A DNA stretch of 53,978 nucleotides, from assembly GCF_014205875.1 (NCBI RefSeq), contig NZ_JACHEN010000037.1:1-53978 (forward strand), in the 5' to 3' direction. The stretch comes from Anaerosolibacter carboniphilus. Lineage in GTDB: Bacteria; Bacillota; Clostridia; Peptostreptococcales; Thermotaleaceae. The translations under genes and the position numbers were made by a program. A model generated the notes under the pieces. The model saw only the letters and a program-made list of their open reading frames with translations, did not search any database and was not told the origin of the DNA. Shown one piece after another: positions 1 to 7,324 of this stretch (the first letter of the stretch is position 1; every line of letters begins with the position of its first letter).

Positions 1-41
1 AACACATCAAAATTTGAATTATTCTTCAAATTTTGATGTGT
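1..41. terminator. Perfect 17-bp stem hairpin at the window edge
   Basis: Bases 2-18 and 25-41 are exact reverse complements around a 6-base loop, followed on the plus strand by a T-rich run. This is the form of an intrinsic terminator for a gene left of the window, but no gene is visible to confirm it. Confidence 0.6.
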
Positions 42-91
42 CTTATTTTGTACAATTGATTTAGCTGAAAAACTATCTATTTTTCAGCGGC

Positions 92-116
92 CTCGGTAGA
101 ACCGGGGGTTTTCGTT
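92..116. repeat. IS200-end-like remnant (copy 1)
   Basis: The core GGTAGAACCG, then GGTTTTCG two bases on, recurs at 41511-41530 beside an IS200-type transposase fragment. The core contains the small palindrome CGGT-AGA-ACCG. No transposase is present here, so this is read as a leftover insertion-sequence end. Confidence 0.4.
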
Positions 117-125
117 ACATAATTA

Positions 126-153
126 AAGCCACAGGACGTTAGTCTTGTGGCTT
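126..153 (-). terminator. Probable terminator of the DUF362 gene
   Basis: AAGCCACA and TGTGGCTT form an 8-bp stem downstream of the minus-strand DUF362 stop. The T-tract on the minus strand is weak, so termination may be inefficient. Confidence 0.5.
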
Positions 154-198
154 ATTGGAGATAAAATAGGTACTGGACCGCTAATCCTAGCGTTAGTC

Positions 199-1221
199 TT
201 ACTTGACTTCTATAAGCTGATACTGCATGGAGCCTAATCCGATTTTTTCAGCATGAGAAAGAGATATCCTACCATTTTCAAAAAGCTTTTCTCCACTATT
301 CTTCTGCACCAAATCGAGACAGGCAGTATCTAAAGCAACCGGATCCTTCCCTGCAAGAATACCAATATTTTCTGCTATCGGCTTCATCGCCTTACCCATA
401 CAATCACAATCCTTAGTGATATTATGAAGGAAGGTAATATAGATGATATCCTTGTCCTTTGCTGCTCCATACGCATATTCTGCCATTTTTTCAAGGAAAT
501 TAGAGCCACCCCATGTGTTTCTGATAGCGCCTTTCGGACAAACAGCAATACATCCGGCGCATCCGATACATTTGCTCTCATCAATGACTGCACTGTCGGT
601 CCTATAAATGGCATCAAAATCACATTTGCTCACACAAAGATCACATCCCACACATTTTTCAGCATTCACAATAGGAGATATTCCCGAATGCTGAGCTAGC
701 TTTCCTCCTCTTGCAGCAAATCCCATGCTTAGTTGTTTTAGTGCACCACCAAAGCCCGCCTCTATATGTCCTTTGAAATGACTCATTACGATAAATTGCT
801 TATAGTTACCATAGGCTTTACCTATTTTGCATCTGTCTATGTATTCCTTGTTTATTTCTATTTCATCGTATTCTGTACCCACTTCCCCATCTGCTATGAT
901 AATCGGAATCTGGGTGAATCCATGACTTCTTGCAGTTTGAATATGACTATCTGAGGTTGTTCTTGATCCCCTATATAACACATTGGTTTCAATATAGGAT
1001 GTTGATACGCCATTTTTCATAAGATAATCAATGGTTTCGTCATAACAGACAGCTGGTATGAATGTTGTGTTTCCTTTTTCTCCAAAATGAACCTTTAAGG
1101 GTACCTCCTTCTCAAACTGGTGGCCAGTCTCAGTTACTACTTTTTGCAATAGTTTTAAAGCATCCTTTCCCAGTTCAGTGTAGTCTGTGCCAGAATTTCC
1201 GATAAAATAAACTTTACTCAT
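199..1221 (-). CDS. DUF362 domain protein with two 4Fe-4S clusters
   Basis: A 340-residue protein. The N-terminal two thirds match the DUF362 fold, and two ferredoxin-type motifs follow: CVGCDLCVSKC and CIGCAGCIAVCPKG. Together they should bind two 4Fe-4S clusters. Family members are common in anaerobes, but substrate and partners are unknown. There is no signal peptide, so it is probably cytoplasmic. The start is supported by an AAAGGAGAG-type Shine-Dalgarno sequence just upstream. It appears monocistronic, ending at the hairpin at 126-153. Upstream it abuts rlmD-like tail 1 (1280-1370). Family assignment is firm; function is not known. Confidence 0.88.
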   Translation of the reverse strand: MSKVYFIGNSGTDYTELGKDALKLLQKVVTETGHQFEKEVPLKVHFGEKGNTTFIPAVCYDETIDYLMKNGVSTSYIETNVLYRGSRTTSDSHIQTARSHGFTQIPIIIADGEVGTEYDEIEINKEYIDRCKIGKAYGNYKQFIVMSHFKGHIEAGFGGALKQLSMGFAARGGKLAQHSGISPIVNAEKCVGCDLCVSKCDFDAIYRTDSAVIDESKCIGCAGCIAVCPKGAIRNTWGGSNFLEKMAEYAYGAAKDKDIIYITFLHNITKDCDCMGKAMKPIAENIGILAGKDPVALDTACLDLVQKNSGEKLFENGRISLSHAEKIGLGSMQYQLIEVK

Positions 1222-1279
1222 TCCTTATCTCTCCTTTACATACTTTTATTGAAACACCCTAGTCCTCTCTATAAGTTTA

Positions 1280-1370
1280 TCACGACCTATTTTTATAAGG
1301 TAGCATAATATTCTCTACATGCCTTAAGTGTACAAAAAAGATGTCGCTTAAAGCTGGTACCCCCTTGGCG
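1280..1370 (-). repeat. rlmD-like 3'-end tail, copy 1 (type II upstream box)
   Basis: On the minus strand this reads A-K-G-V-P-A-L then IFFVHLRHVENIM and on to a stop at 1280. The stretch before HVE aligns by codon with the tails at 15996 and 52026 (CATCTTTTTT, then CTCAAGGCATG or a close variant). The part after HVE has drifted most in this copy. Confidence 0.5.
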
Positions 1371-1589
1371 TCAAGGTATATTTCTGAAAATTGTCTTTAT
1401 AGCCCATCCCATACCCTTCGCATCAGACTGCTTTTTGATATACATTTATATGTTAAAATTATAATTTTCATTATATCCTTAAGCCAAAATATTCATGTAT
1501 TTTTCTAAAATAATAGACGTGAAAGTCTTCACTCTCACGCCATTAATTCTAACGCATTCTTTTTATTCTATCTATATCATAACTGATTT

Positions 1590-1745
1590 TTAGCCATCTG
1601 TCCTTTTGAAACCTAGCTGTTCTATATCTAGTCCATCTACAAAAACATCTATTACACGTACTGGATTTTCTTCTGCAATATACTCGTCAAGGTATTCAGG
1701 AAACATTATTACTTGGTTTCTATCTTCACCTTTGATATATGCCAT
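1590..1745 (-). pseudogene. IS1182-family transposase, N-terminal fragment
   Basis: The minus-strand frame starts MAYIKGEDRNQVIMFPEYLD and continues through a DEYIAEENPVRVID stretch, the characteristic start of IS1182-family transposases. It stops after 51 codons, whereas full transposases are roughly 450-550 residues. No remaining transposase or inverted ends are visible nearby. It lies just upstream of rlmD-like tail 1. The fragment is too short to be active. Confidence 0.75.
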
Positions 1746-1937
1746 CGGAATTCCGCTCCTTCAATGATAATATTCACTTCACAAAGTAGCATTCGGCAAG
1801 CGAGAGGAAAATCCTTTTTGTAATTTCTATTTCCTGCATATCTTTTAATTCCTATTAATTGTCACACAGTCTGCCGTCCCTTATCCTATACACGACTGCG
1901 CCAACTTGAAATCCAAATGATTAACTACTAACCAAAC

Positions 1938-3359
1938 CTAAACTGTGTTTTCCCATGCTTGTGCCAGTTGTTTTATTCCTTCAACGATATCATTCTCCGA
2001 TACATTTCCAAAGCCTAACAAAACCATGTTGTCAGGATAACGACTTTTATCTATCCAGAACATGGATACAGGATAAACCAATACGCCATGTTCTCTGGCT
2101 TTCTCAATCATCTCTTTTTCCTTTAAACCCTGTGTTGATTCCAGTAAAATGTGTAGCCCAGCATTTTTACCATGAATTATTACCTTATTACCCATTAACT
2201 CCTGGATAGTGCGAATCAGCAGATCATGTTTTTTCTTATTTGCGATACATACCTTACGCAAATGCCTTTCCCAATGCCCAGAATGAATGTATTCTTGAAG
2301 AATTCGCTGTTGTAATAAAGAAACAGGTGACTGATACATTTTAAATTCTTCGTCATAACGCGTCATCCACTTTTGAGGCAATACCATATAACTTATACGC
2401 AGACTTGGAGATAAGGCTTTTGACATTGTTCCGATATATATAACATCTTCATTTCTCGCAACACTACTTATTGACGGAATAGGTCTGGAATTATAGCGCA
2501 ATTCGCTGTCATAGTCATCTTCAATAATAACTCCATTGTTTTGTCTTGCCCAATCTAATAAGAGCAATCTCTTTTGTATTGGCATGACCACACCGCTTGG
2601 AAATTGATGAGAGGGTGTCACATAAACCATTTTAGCAAAAGATTTTTCTAACTCCTTCACATTTACTCCATCTTTTTCAATACCAACAGGAACAACTTTT
2701 AATCCATTATTTTTAAATATATCTCTCGCTCCTGAGTATCCCGGATCTTCTAAAGCAATTTGATCGAAAGTCTTTTGTAACAGCTGACTCAATAAGGATA
2801 TTGCATACTCAAAGCCTGAACAAAGGATGATTTGTTCAGGGTCACATGAAACTCCCCTAGATCTTCTCAAATAATCTGCTAAATCCTTTCTTAGCTGCAG
2901 CTCGCCCTTTCGATCGCAATACATAGTCATATCGTCAGCAGTCAAGGACGCTAAAGCTTTAGTTGAAACCTTTCTCCATATATTTAGTGGAAAATCCTGA
3001 GAGCTTAAATGTCCGTATTCAAAATTATATGGGTAAATCTTGTGCATATTATTTTTTTCAGTGCTTGATACTATTATTGGAAGTTCATGATGCTTTTCTT
3101 CATTAGCCAAGCGCATCATATCATGAATATTCTGTACAAAAAATCCACTTCCGATTCTACTTTCAACATAACCTTCCGAGGCAAGCTGCAAGTATGCGTT
3201 TTCCACGGTGTTCCTTCCAACAGCCAGCATTTCTGCAAGATGACGTGTGGAGGGAAGCTTTGAGCCATCGGGTAGTGCACCCGTAATGATTTCCTCTTTG
3301 AGTTGTTCGTAGATTTGTATATATAGAGGTGTACGTACATCATTTTTTAGTATAATCAT
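1938..3359 (-). CDS. MocR/PdxR-family regulator (GntR HTH fused to aminotransferase)
   Basis: A 473-residue protein with a GntR winged helix (about residues 10-78) joined to a fold-type I aminotransferase-like domain (about 110-465). The PLP-binding lysine is in GTMSKALSPS (K314), with DPGY and EDDYDSE motifs upstream. MocR proteins bind PLP and usually control a divergent vitamin B6 or amine gene. Here the divergent neighbour at 3480 is a pyridoxamine-phosphate-oxidase-like protein, the expected partner. GGAGG lies 8 bases before the ATG. A role as activator or repressor of that gene is inferred from arrangement. Confidence 0.9.
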   Translation of the reverse strand: MIILKNDVRTPLYIQIYEQLKEEIITGALPDGSKLPSTRHLAEMLAVGRNTVENAYLQLASEGYVESRIGSGFFVQNIHDMMRLANEEKHHELPIIVSSTEKNNMHKIYPYNFEYGHLSSQDFPLNIWRKVSTKALASLTADDMTMYCDRKGELQLRKDLADYLRRSRGVSCDPEQIILCSGFEYAISLLSQLLQKTFDQIALEDPGYSGARDIFKNNGLKVVPVGIEKDGVNVKELEKSFAKMVYVTPSHQFPSGVVMPIQKRLLLLDWARQNNGVIIEDDYDSELRYNSRPIPSISSVARNEDVIYIGTMSKALSPSLRISYMVLPQKWMTRYDEEFKMYQSPVSLLQQRILQEYIHSGHWERHLRKVCIANKKKHDLLIRTIQELMGNKVIIHGKNAGLHILLESTQGLKEKEMIEKAREHGVLVYPVSMFWIDKSRYPDNMVLLGFGNVSENDIVEGIKQLAQAWENTV

Positions 3360-3479
3360 ATTTATACCTCCAACTGTATCCTATAAAATATTTAAAATTG
3401 GTTATTTTAACAAGTCCAATTAGATATTATACTAATAATATCAATCTGTCAATTTATTAATCAATATAGGAGGATTACA
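3360..3479. promoter_or_regulatory. Divergent control region between the MocR gene and its partner
   Basis: A 120-bp A+T-rich spacer with an inverted pair ATTGG...CCAAT at about 3399-3421 and several TATAAT-like hexamers on both strands. It is the logical binding region for the MocR protein, but exact sites cannot be fixed by eye. Confidence 0.4.
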
Positions 3480-3848
3480 ATGTTAAATGAAAAATTCTTT
3501 GAAGTTCTATCTCATGAAGGTGTTGTAGCAATTGTATCTTGCGGTGATAATGGAGCCCATGTAGTTAATACGTGGAATTCATACCTTGTTATTGAGGATA
3601 ACAAAATCCTTATTCCTGCTGCCGGCATGCGGAAAACGCAGAAGAACATTGAACAAAACAATAGTGTTAAAGTTACGTTGGGGAGCAAAGAAGTAATGGG
3701 TTACAAGTATATGGGAACAGGATTTCTCATTGAAGGCACTGCTAAATTTATCGAATCTGGCTCAGAATTTGATATGATGAAGCAAAAGTTTCCATTCCTC
3801 AGTAGAGTTCTGGAGATTACAGTTGAGTCTGCTACTCAAACACTCTAA
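3480..3848 (+). CDS. Pyridoxamine 5'-phosphate oxidase-like FMN-binding protein
   Basis: A 122-residue split-barrel protein of the small PNPOx-like flavoprotein family. The stretch KTQKNIEQNNSVKVTLGS and the later GFLIEGTAKF are typical of the FMN-binding barrel. Full PdxH enzymes are near 200 residues, so this is more likely a stand-alone FMN-binding protein than a true PdxH. AGGAGG precedes the ATG. It is transcribed divergently from the MocR gene and ends before the hairpin at 3896. Reaction unknown. Confidence 0.8.
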   Translation: MLNEKFFEVLSHEGVVAIVSCGDNGAHVVNTWNSYLVIEDNKILIPAAGMRKTQKNIEQNNSVKVTLGSKEVMGYKYMGTGFLIEGTAKFIESGSEFDMMKQKFPFLSRVLEITVESATQTL

Positions 3849-3895
3849 ACCTAACCAAGAAGTAATTTTCTAATTATATCCAATACTAAATAGTA

Positions 3896-3931
3896 AAATA
3901 TCCCTTGGCCAATTGAGCCCAGGGATATTTT
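3896..3931. terminator. Terminator after the PNPOx-like gene
   Basis: AAATATCCC pairs with GGGATATTT around an inner CTTGG/CCCAG stem. The A and T tracts on both sides allow it to act in either direction, so it may also serve the minus-strand tail at 4026. Confidence 0.7.
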
Positions 3932-4025
3932 ACTATCATAATACCCTCCTATAATGTAAACACTCTGCTCACAACAAGTTTAAATTAATGAAAATTATTT
4001 TCAACAGAGAATTTTTTAATCTTTT

Positions 4026-4090
4026 CTACTCCCTAACCACTAACGCTACGTCCTCACAACGGGTGGTGTGTTGCAGTTAGCATGTATAAG
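4026..4090 (-). repeat. rlmD-like 3'-end tail, copy 2 (type I box)
   Basis: The minus strand carries the constant box ATGCTAACTGCAACACACC, then codons reading LQHTTRCEDVALVVRE and a TAG stop at 4026. It lies about 65 bp after the SDR stop, and the bidirectional terminator follows it. Confidence 0.6.
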
Positions 4091-4154
4091 CTCACTTAAA
4101 ATATTATCATGACTGGGAACCTTCCCATGTCATATGCAACCGGTTTATATCTAT

Positions 4155-5030
4155 TTACTCTATAAAACCTCTTCGCTGCAACAATTCTTTGGTATCATTC
4201 CACAGTTTATTCTGCATAGTGATTTCTCCGCCTGGACATACAGGCACTATAGGCTTCCCAGTTCCAACATTGAAATACCCACCAGTAACCCCATTATATT
4301 GCGGTTCTACAACTAATCGAATAATAATGTCAGCACCTTTGCGCGGATCTCCTATATGCAAAACTTTCAGTATATGTTCAAGCATGGAAGCAAACCAAAG
4401 CTCACGCCCTAGACCCGTGACATTAAAACCTGGATTAAGTGCATTAACAGTGACTCCCGTTCCAGAGAGCTGCCTCGCCAGTTCTCCAGTAAACATAATA
4501 TTGAATAGTTTTGTTTTTCCATAAAGAGCAGACGAACCCCTAGCAGTAAATGAAGATGTATTAGTCAAATCCTCAGGCAGCTTAAATTCTCCATGGTTAC
4601 GTGATGCTTCAGAAGCTACATTGACAATCCTTGCATTTCTTGACATTATTAGAGATTGTTGCAATGTATGCGTCAATAACCATGGTGCTAAATAGTTCAC
4701 TGCTATCATTTCTGAAAAGCCCTCAGAAGTTATTCGCTGCTCAAATGCGTGTATCCCAGCATTATTCACCAGCACATCAATCTTTGGATATGCAGTTTTA
4801 ATTTCATTTCCAACCCGCTTAACATCTTCCATCAATGATAGGTCTCCGAAAAAAAAGTCTAGCTTTGATTCTTGCGTAAAATCCATTATCATTTTTTTAG
4901 TCATTTCAGCCCGATTCTTGTTCCTGGCTATCAATACAAGATGGGCACCGCGCTTTGCAAGTTCAATTGCCACCAATTGTCCAAGACCGCTGGTAGCACC
5001 TGTGATCACAACAACTTGATGAGTCATCAT
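4155..5030 (-). CDS. Short-chain dehydrogenase/reductase
   Basis: A 291-residue classical SDR. The nucleotide-binding glycine motif GATSGLGQ is at residues 11-18, NNAG at 89-92, and the catalytic S140, Y170 and K174 (YGKTK) are all present, so it should be active with NAD(P)H. The sequence resembles retinol-dehydrogenase or WWOX-like SDRs, but the substrate is unknown. It is divergent from a MarR gene whose operator region lies between them, so MarR control is likely. rlmD-like tail 2 follows its stop. Confidence 0.88.
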   Translation of the reverse strand: MMTHQVVVITGATSGLGQLVAIELAKRGAHLVLIARNKNRAEMTKKMIMDFTQESKLDFFFGDLSLMEDVKRVGNEIKTAYPKIDVLVNNAGIHAFEQRITSEGFSEMIAVNYLAPWLLTHTLQQSLIMSRNARIVNVASEASRNHGEFKLPEDLTNTSSFTARGSSALYGKTKLFNIMFTGELARQLSGTGVTVNALNPGFNVTGLGRELWFASMLEHILKVLHIGDPRKGADIIIRLVVEPQYNGVTGGYFNVGTGKPIVPVCPGGEITMQNKLWNDTKELLQRRGFIE

Positions 5031-5122
5031 AATAATCCCCCTTAGTTTTGTTTAGTTGATTGTCCGTTCAGATTACATTTCTACACTGTTTTTTAAATTG
5101 TATAATTAGATACCTTATTAGC

Positions 5123-5192
5123 TTGACATGAAACAAATAAACTCATATACTTGACATATATCAAATATGCCGATATATTTGATATATGTTAA
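5123..5192 (+). promoter_or_regulatory. MarR promoters and long palindromic operator
   Basis: Two plus-strand promoters are visible: TTGACA at 5123 with TATACT 17 bases on, and TTGACA at 5151 with TATATT 17 bases on. The second sits inside a near-perfect palindrome of about 42 bp (5150-5192) with arms ACATATATCAAATAT and ATATTTGATATATGT. This is the form of a MarR operator and suggests autorepression, probably also affecting the divergent SDR gene. Confidence 0.65.
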
Positions 5193-5234
5193 GTATTTTA
5201 TTCTATAAGAAAATATACTAAATTGAGGTGAACT

Positions 5235-5699
5235 ATGAAGGGTACTACGCATAACAAAAATACCACAAGAGTACAGTTAGAACAGGAGCTGGGAAAACAG
5301 TTAAATGCACTTATTAGTGCCTCACATGCACTTAATGTCAGAACAGCAGCACGTTTTGATTCGACATTACAGCCAGCTGCTTTTCTTATTGTTCGTTGGC
5401 TCTTCTCATTTGGTCCAACAAGTGCCACAGTTTTAGCTGAATCAACAGCCATGGATCGCAGCTCTGTTAGCCGCCTTACCAATCAGCTCAAGCGCTTGGG
5501 TTACGCGAAGAGTGAACCATCTCCTAATGATCGTAGAGGAGTATTGTTATCTTTGACTGAACTTGGACGACAAAAGACTGTAGATGCTTTAAAAGAGAAA
5601 GAATCTGCATTCTATGAACGCATTTCAAAATGGGATGATTCCCAACTTGAAAATTTTATAGAAATGCTCGAACATTTCAACCATCACGATTTCAAATAA
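5235..5699 (+). CDS. MarR-family transcriptional regulator
   Basis: A 154-residue protein with the MarR winged helix. The recognition region is AMDRSSVSRLTNQLKRLGY, and the wing includes SPNDRRGVLLSLTELG, the DxR signature of the family. A GAGGTG Shine-Dalgarno sequence precedes the ATG. It is divergent from the SDR gene. The palindrome overlapping its own promoter points to autoregulation. The ligand is unknown. Confidence 0.92.
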   Translation: MKGTTHNKNTTRVQLEQELGKQLNALISASHALNVRTAARFDSTLQPAAFLIVRWLFSFGPTSATVLAESTAMDRSSVSRLTNQLKRLGYAKSEPSPNDRRGVLLSLTELGRQKTVDALKEKESAFYERISKWDDSQLENFIEMLEHFNHHDFK

Positions 5700-5753
5700 C
5701 AGGACACAATGATTTTGCAGCATTAAGAGTATATCCTACTCGAGTCAAAATAA

Positions 5754-5785
5754 AACTGCACCCGCTTCAGGTGCAGCTTCATCTT
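5754..5785 (+). terminator. Terminator after the MarR gene
   Basis: CTGCACC and GGTGCAG form a 7-bp stem with a 7-base loop, followed by a short T-rich stretch. It lies about 55 bp past the MarR stop. Confidence 0.6.
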
Positions 5786-5963
5786 ACTTGTTCACTTATT
5801 GCGAGAAGACCTTATTGCAAATATATAATGAATATCAAAATTTCGTCCCCTCAATGTAAGAATACCACCAAATTTCAAAAATCCTCAGACCTATAGACTA
5901 ACAAAACTACTAACATAGATTAAATTATTCCCATTTCGCTTCTCCCTGCCTAAAAATCAAACA

Positions 5964-6003
5964 AGGACCGTCCCCTACTTGCTATTGCTAGGACGGCCCG
6001 TCT
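5964..6003. repeat. REP-like hairpin, also terminator of the stalk-domain gene
   Basis: GGACCGTCC pairs with GGACGGCCC with one mismatch. The GGACGG core matches the REP sequences around the transposase at 33550. It sits just past the stop of the minus-strand gene ending at 6009 and is T-rich beyond, so it may also terminate transcription. Confidence 0.5.
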
Positions 6004-6008
6004 TTTAT

Positions 6009-6911
6009 TTATCTCTTTTCGTTTACTGCAACTGCGTCAGCTGCTGCCTGCATTGGATAGGATTCCATAATCGCTCCGTCTATTATTATCTCTACGTGAT
6101 TTCCTACTTTAAATTCTCTGCTGACATTTCTATAGCCAATAGCTATATCCTCTGAAATGTTCTCAAAAAAGTTGGTTTCTTCATTTATGGTTATCCAAAT
6201 CAGACCATTAACAGTAGTGTCTTTAGAATCTACTAATACGCGTTTTCCTCCTTCCTCAATCTCTATTATTTTGCCCACAACATCCGGAGCCTTAACTTTT
6301 GCATTTATGACAGGTGAATTTGTTTCCTCTGATAATATATTGATCTTTTTCGCCATGGCTTGGGCCGGATAAGATTTTGCAATAGGACCTGTAAAGACGG
6401 CCTCCACAATATCTCCTTCTTTAATTTCCCCATAGGCAAAGTTCCTAGTTATTTCCACACCATTCCTCATTACTGTAGTTTGCATATTGACGGTAACATA
6501 GGCTTTATCTAGCATAGTATCCTCATCCAGCTTTCCTTCAATTAAAAAGGTTACACCATCCTTGCCTTTAACCAGATTTTTGACTACACCCCTTACACCT
6601 ATTTCATCCTTTTCTTCAGTCATATCCTCAATAAGTATTGTCTGGCTTTCATTGTCCCAATCAATATTTAATCCTGTTAAATTCGCTATTGCCCTTATCG
6701 GTAAGTAGGTGCTGCCATTTATTATTATTGGAGTTATTAACTCATCATTTGAGTCCTTTAACTCAATAGCTTCATTGTTGTACTTCACCATTATATCCGG
6801 CCTCAATGTAGCACTTACGTTATTGTATACCGTAGCTGCCCCCACCGTAGATAAGCCTGTCATTGCTACTATTGCACATACTGATATAGCCTTTGCAAAT
6901 TTTGATTTCAT
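6009..6911 (-). CDS. Secreted protein with copper-amine-oxidase N-terminal (stalk) domain
   Basis: A 300-residue exported protein. The start at 6911 is chosen over one 30 bases upstream because GGAGGAG sits just before it and the signal peptide MKSKFAKAISVCAIVAM begins there. After the signal comes a stalk domain (roughly residues 40-96) with INGSTYLPIRAIANLTG, as in copper amine oxidase N-terminal and SLH-linked surface proteins. The rest repeats beta-rich segments of a type seen in clostridial surface proteins. No catalytic motif is visible. Likely a cell-wall-associated structural protein. Confidence 0.8.
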   Translation of the reverse strand: MKSKFAKAISVCAIVAMTGLSTVGAATVYNNVSATLRPDIMVKYNNEAIELKDSNDELITPIIINGSTYLPIRAIANLTGLNIDWDNESQTILIEDMTEEKDEIGVRGVVKNLVKGKDGVTFLIEGKLDEDTMLDKAYVTVNMQTTVMRNGVEITRNFAYGEIKEGDIVEAVFTGPIAKSYPAQAMAKKINILSEETNSPVINAKVKAPDVVGKIIEIEEGGKRVLVDSKDTTVNGLIWITINEETNFFENISEDIAIGYRNVSREFKVGNHVEIIIDGAIMESYPMQAAADAVAVNEKR

Positions 6912-6985
6912 GTCTTCTCCTCCTCTAATAAAATAGTTCATTTACATCTATGGTAGTTAGACGATGAAATCTTTGCACTGTTTCC

Positions 6986-7126
6986 CTAACTTATAATATT
7001 TGTATAGGTCATATTCTCCCACTCAGGCTCCTTAACGGTGCCCATTCCATTCTCAAAGCATGTAAGATCTAATTCTTTACAAGAAGATCGCACCTGATTC
7101 TGTCCTGTCTTAAGACTATTGAATTC
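6986..7126 (-). other. Open stretch, possible remnant of a small gene
   Basis: The minus-strand frame stays open for 46 codons (including SCKELDLTCFENGMGTVKEP) and ends at TAG 6986-6988. It has no start codon and no Shine-Dalgarno sequence, and the protein is not recognised. It may be the 3' remnant of a gene cut off by rlmD-like tail 3, or chance. Confidence 0.2.
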
Positions 7127-7180
7127 CTATGATAAGTACTCCTATATTCACTTAAAACCTTCAAAGCCTTGATATGAGTC

Positions 7181-7241
7181 TTATAACTTCTCGATCTTCA
7201 TGACACACTCAACATGCATGGAGTGTTGCAGTTAGCATATG
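7181..7241 (-). repeat. rlmD-like 3'-end tail, copy 3 (type I box)
   Basis: The minus strand carries ATATGCTAACTGCAACACTCC, then codons reading LQHSMHVECVMKIEKL and a TAA stop at 7181. It lies about 85 bp after the stop of the first NlpC/P60 gene. Confidence 0.65.
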
Positions 7242-7324
7242 TTCAACTTCTTCGAAATATATAATCCATCACAATAGTCACTGCAGCAGCCAGGCTATCA
7301 TAGTGCAATTACTGCTATTATTGC

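Noticed and set aside
2100..2250. Plus-strand open frame inside the MocR gene
   Set aside because: It lies wholly within a strong minus-strand gene and has no recognisable protein or ribosome-binding site.
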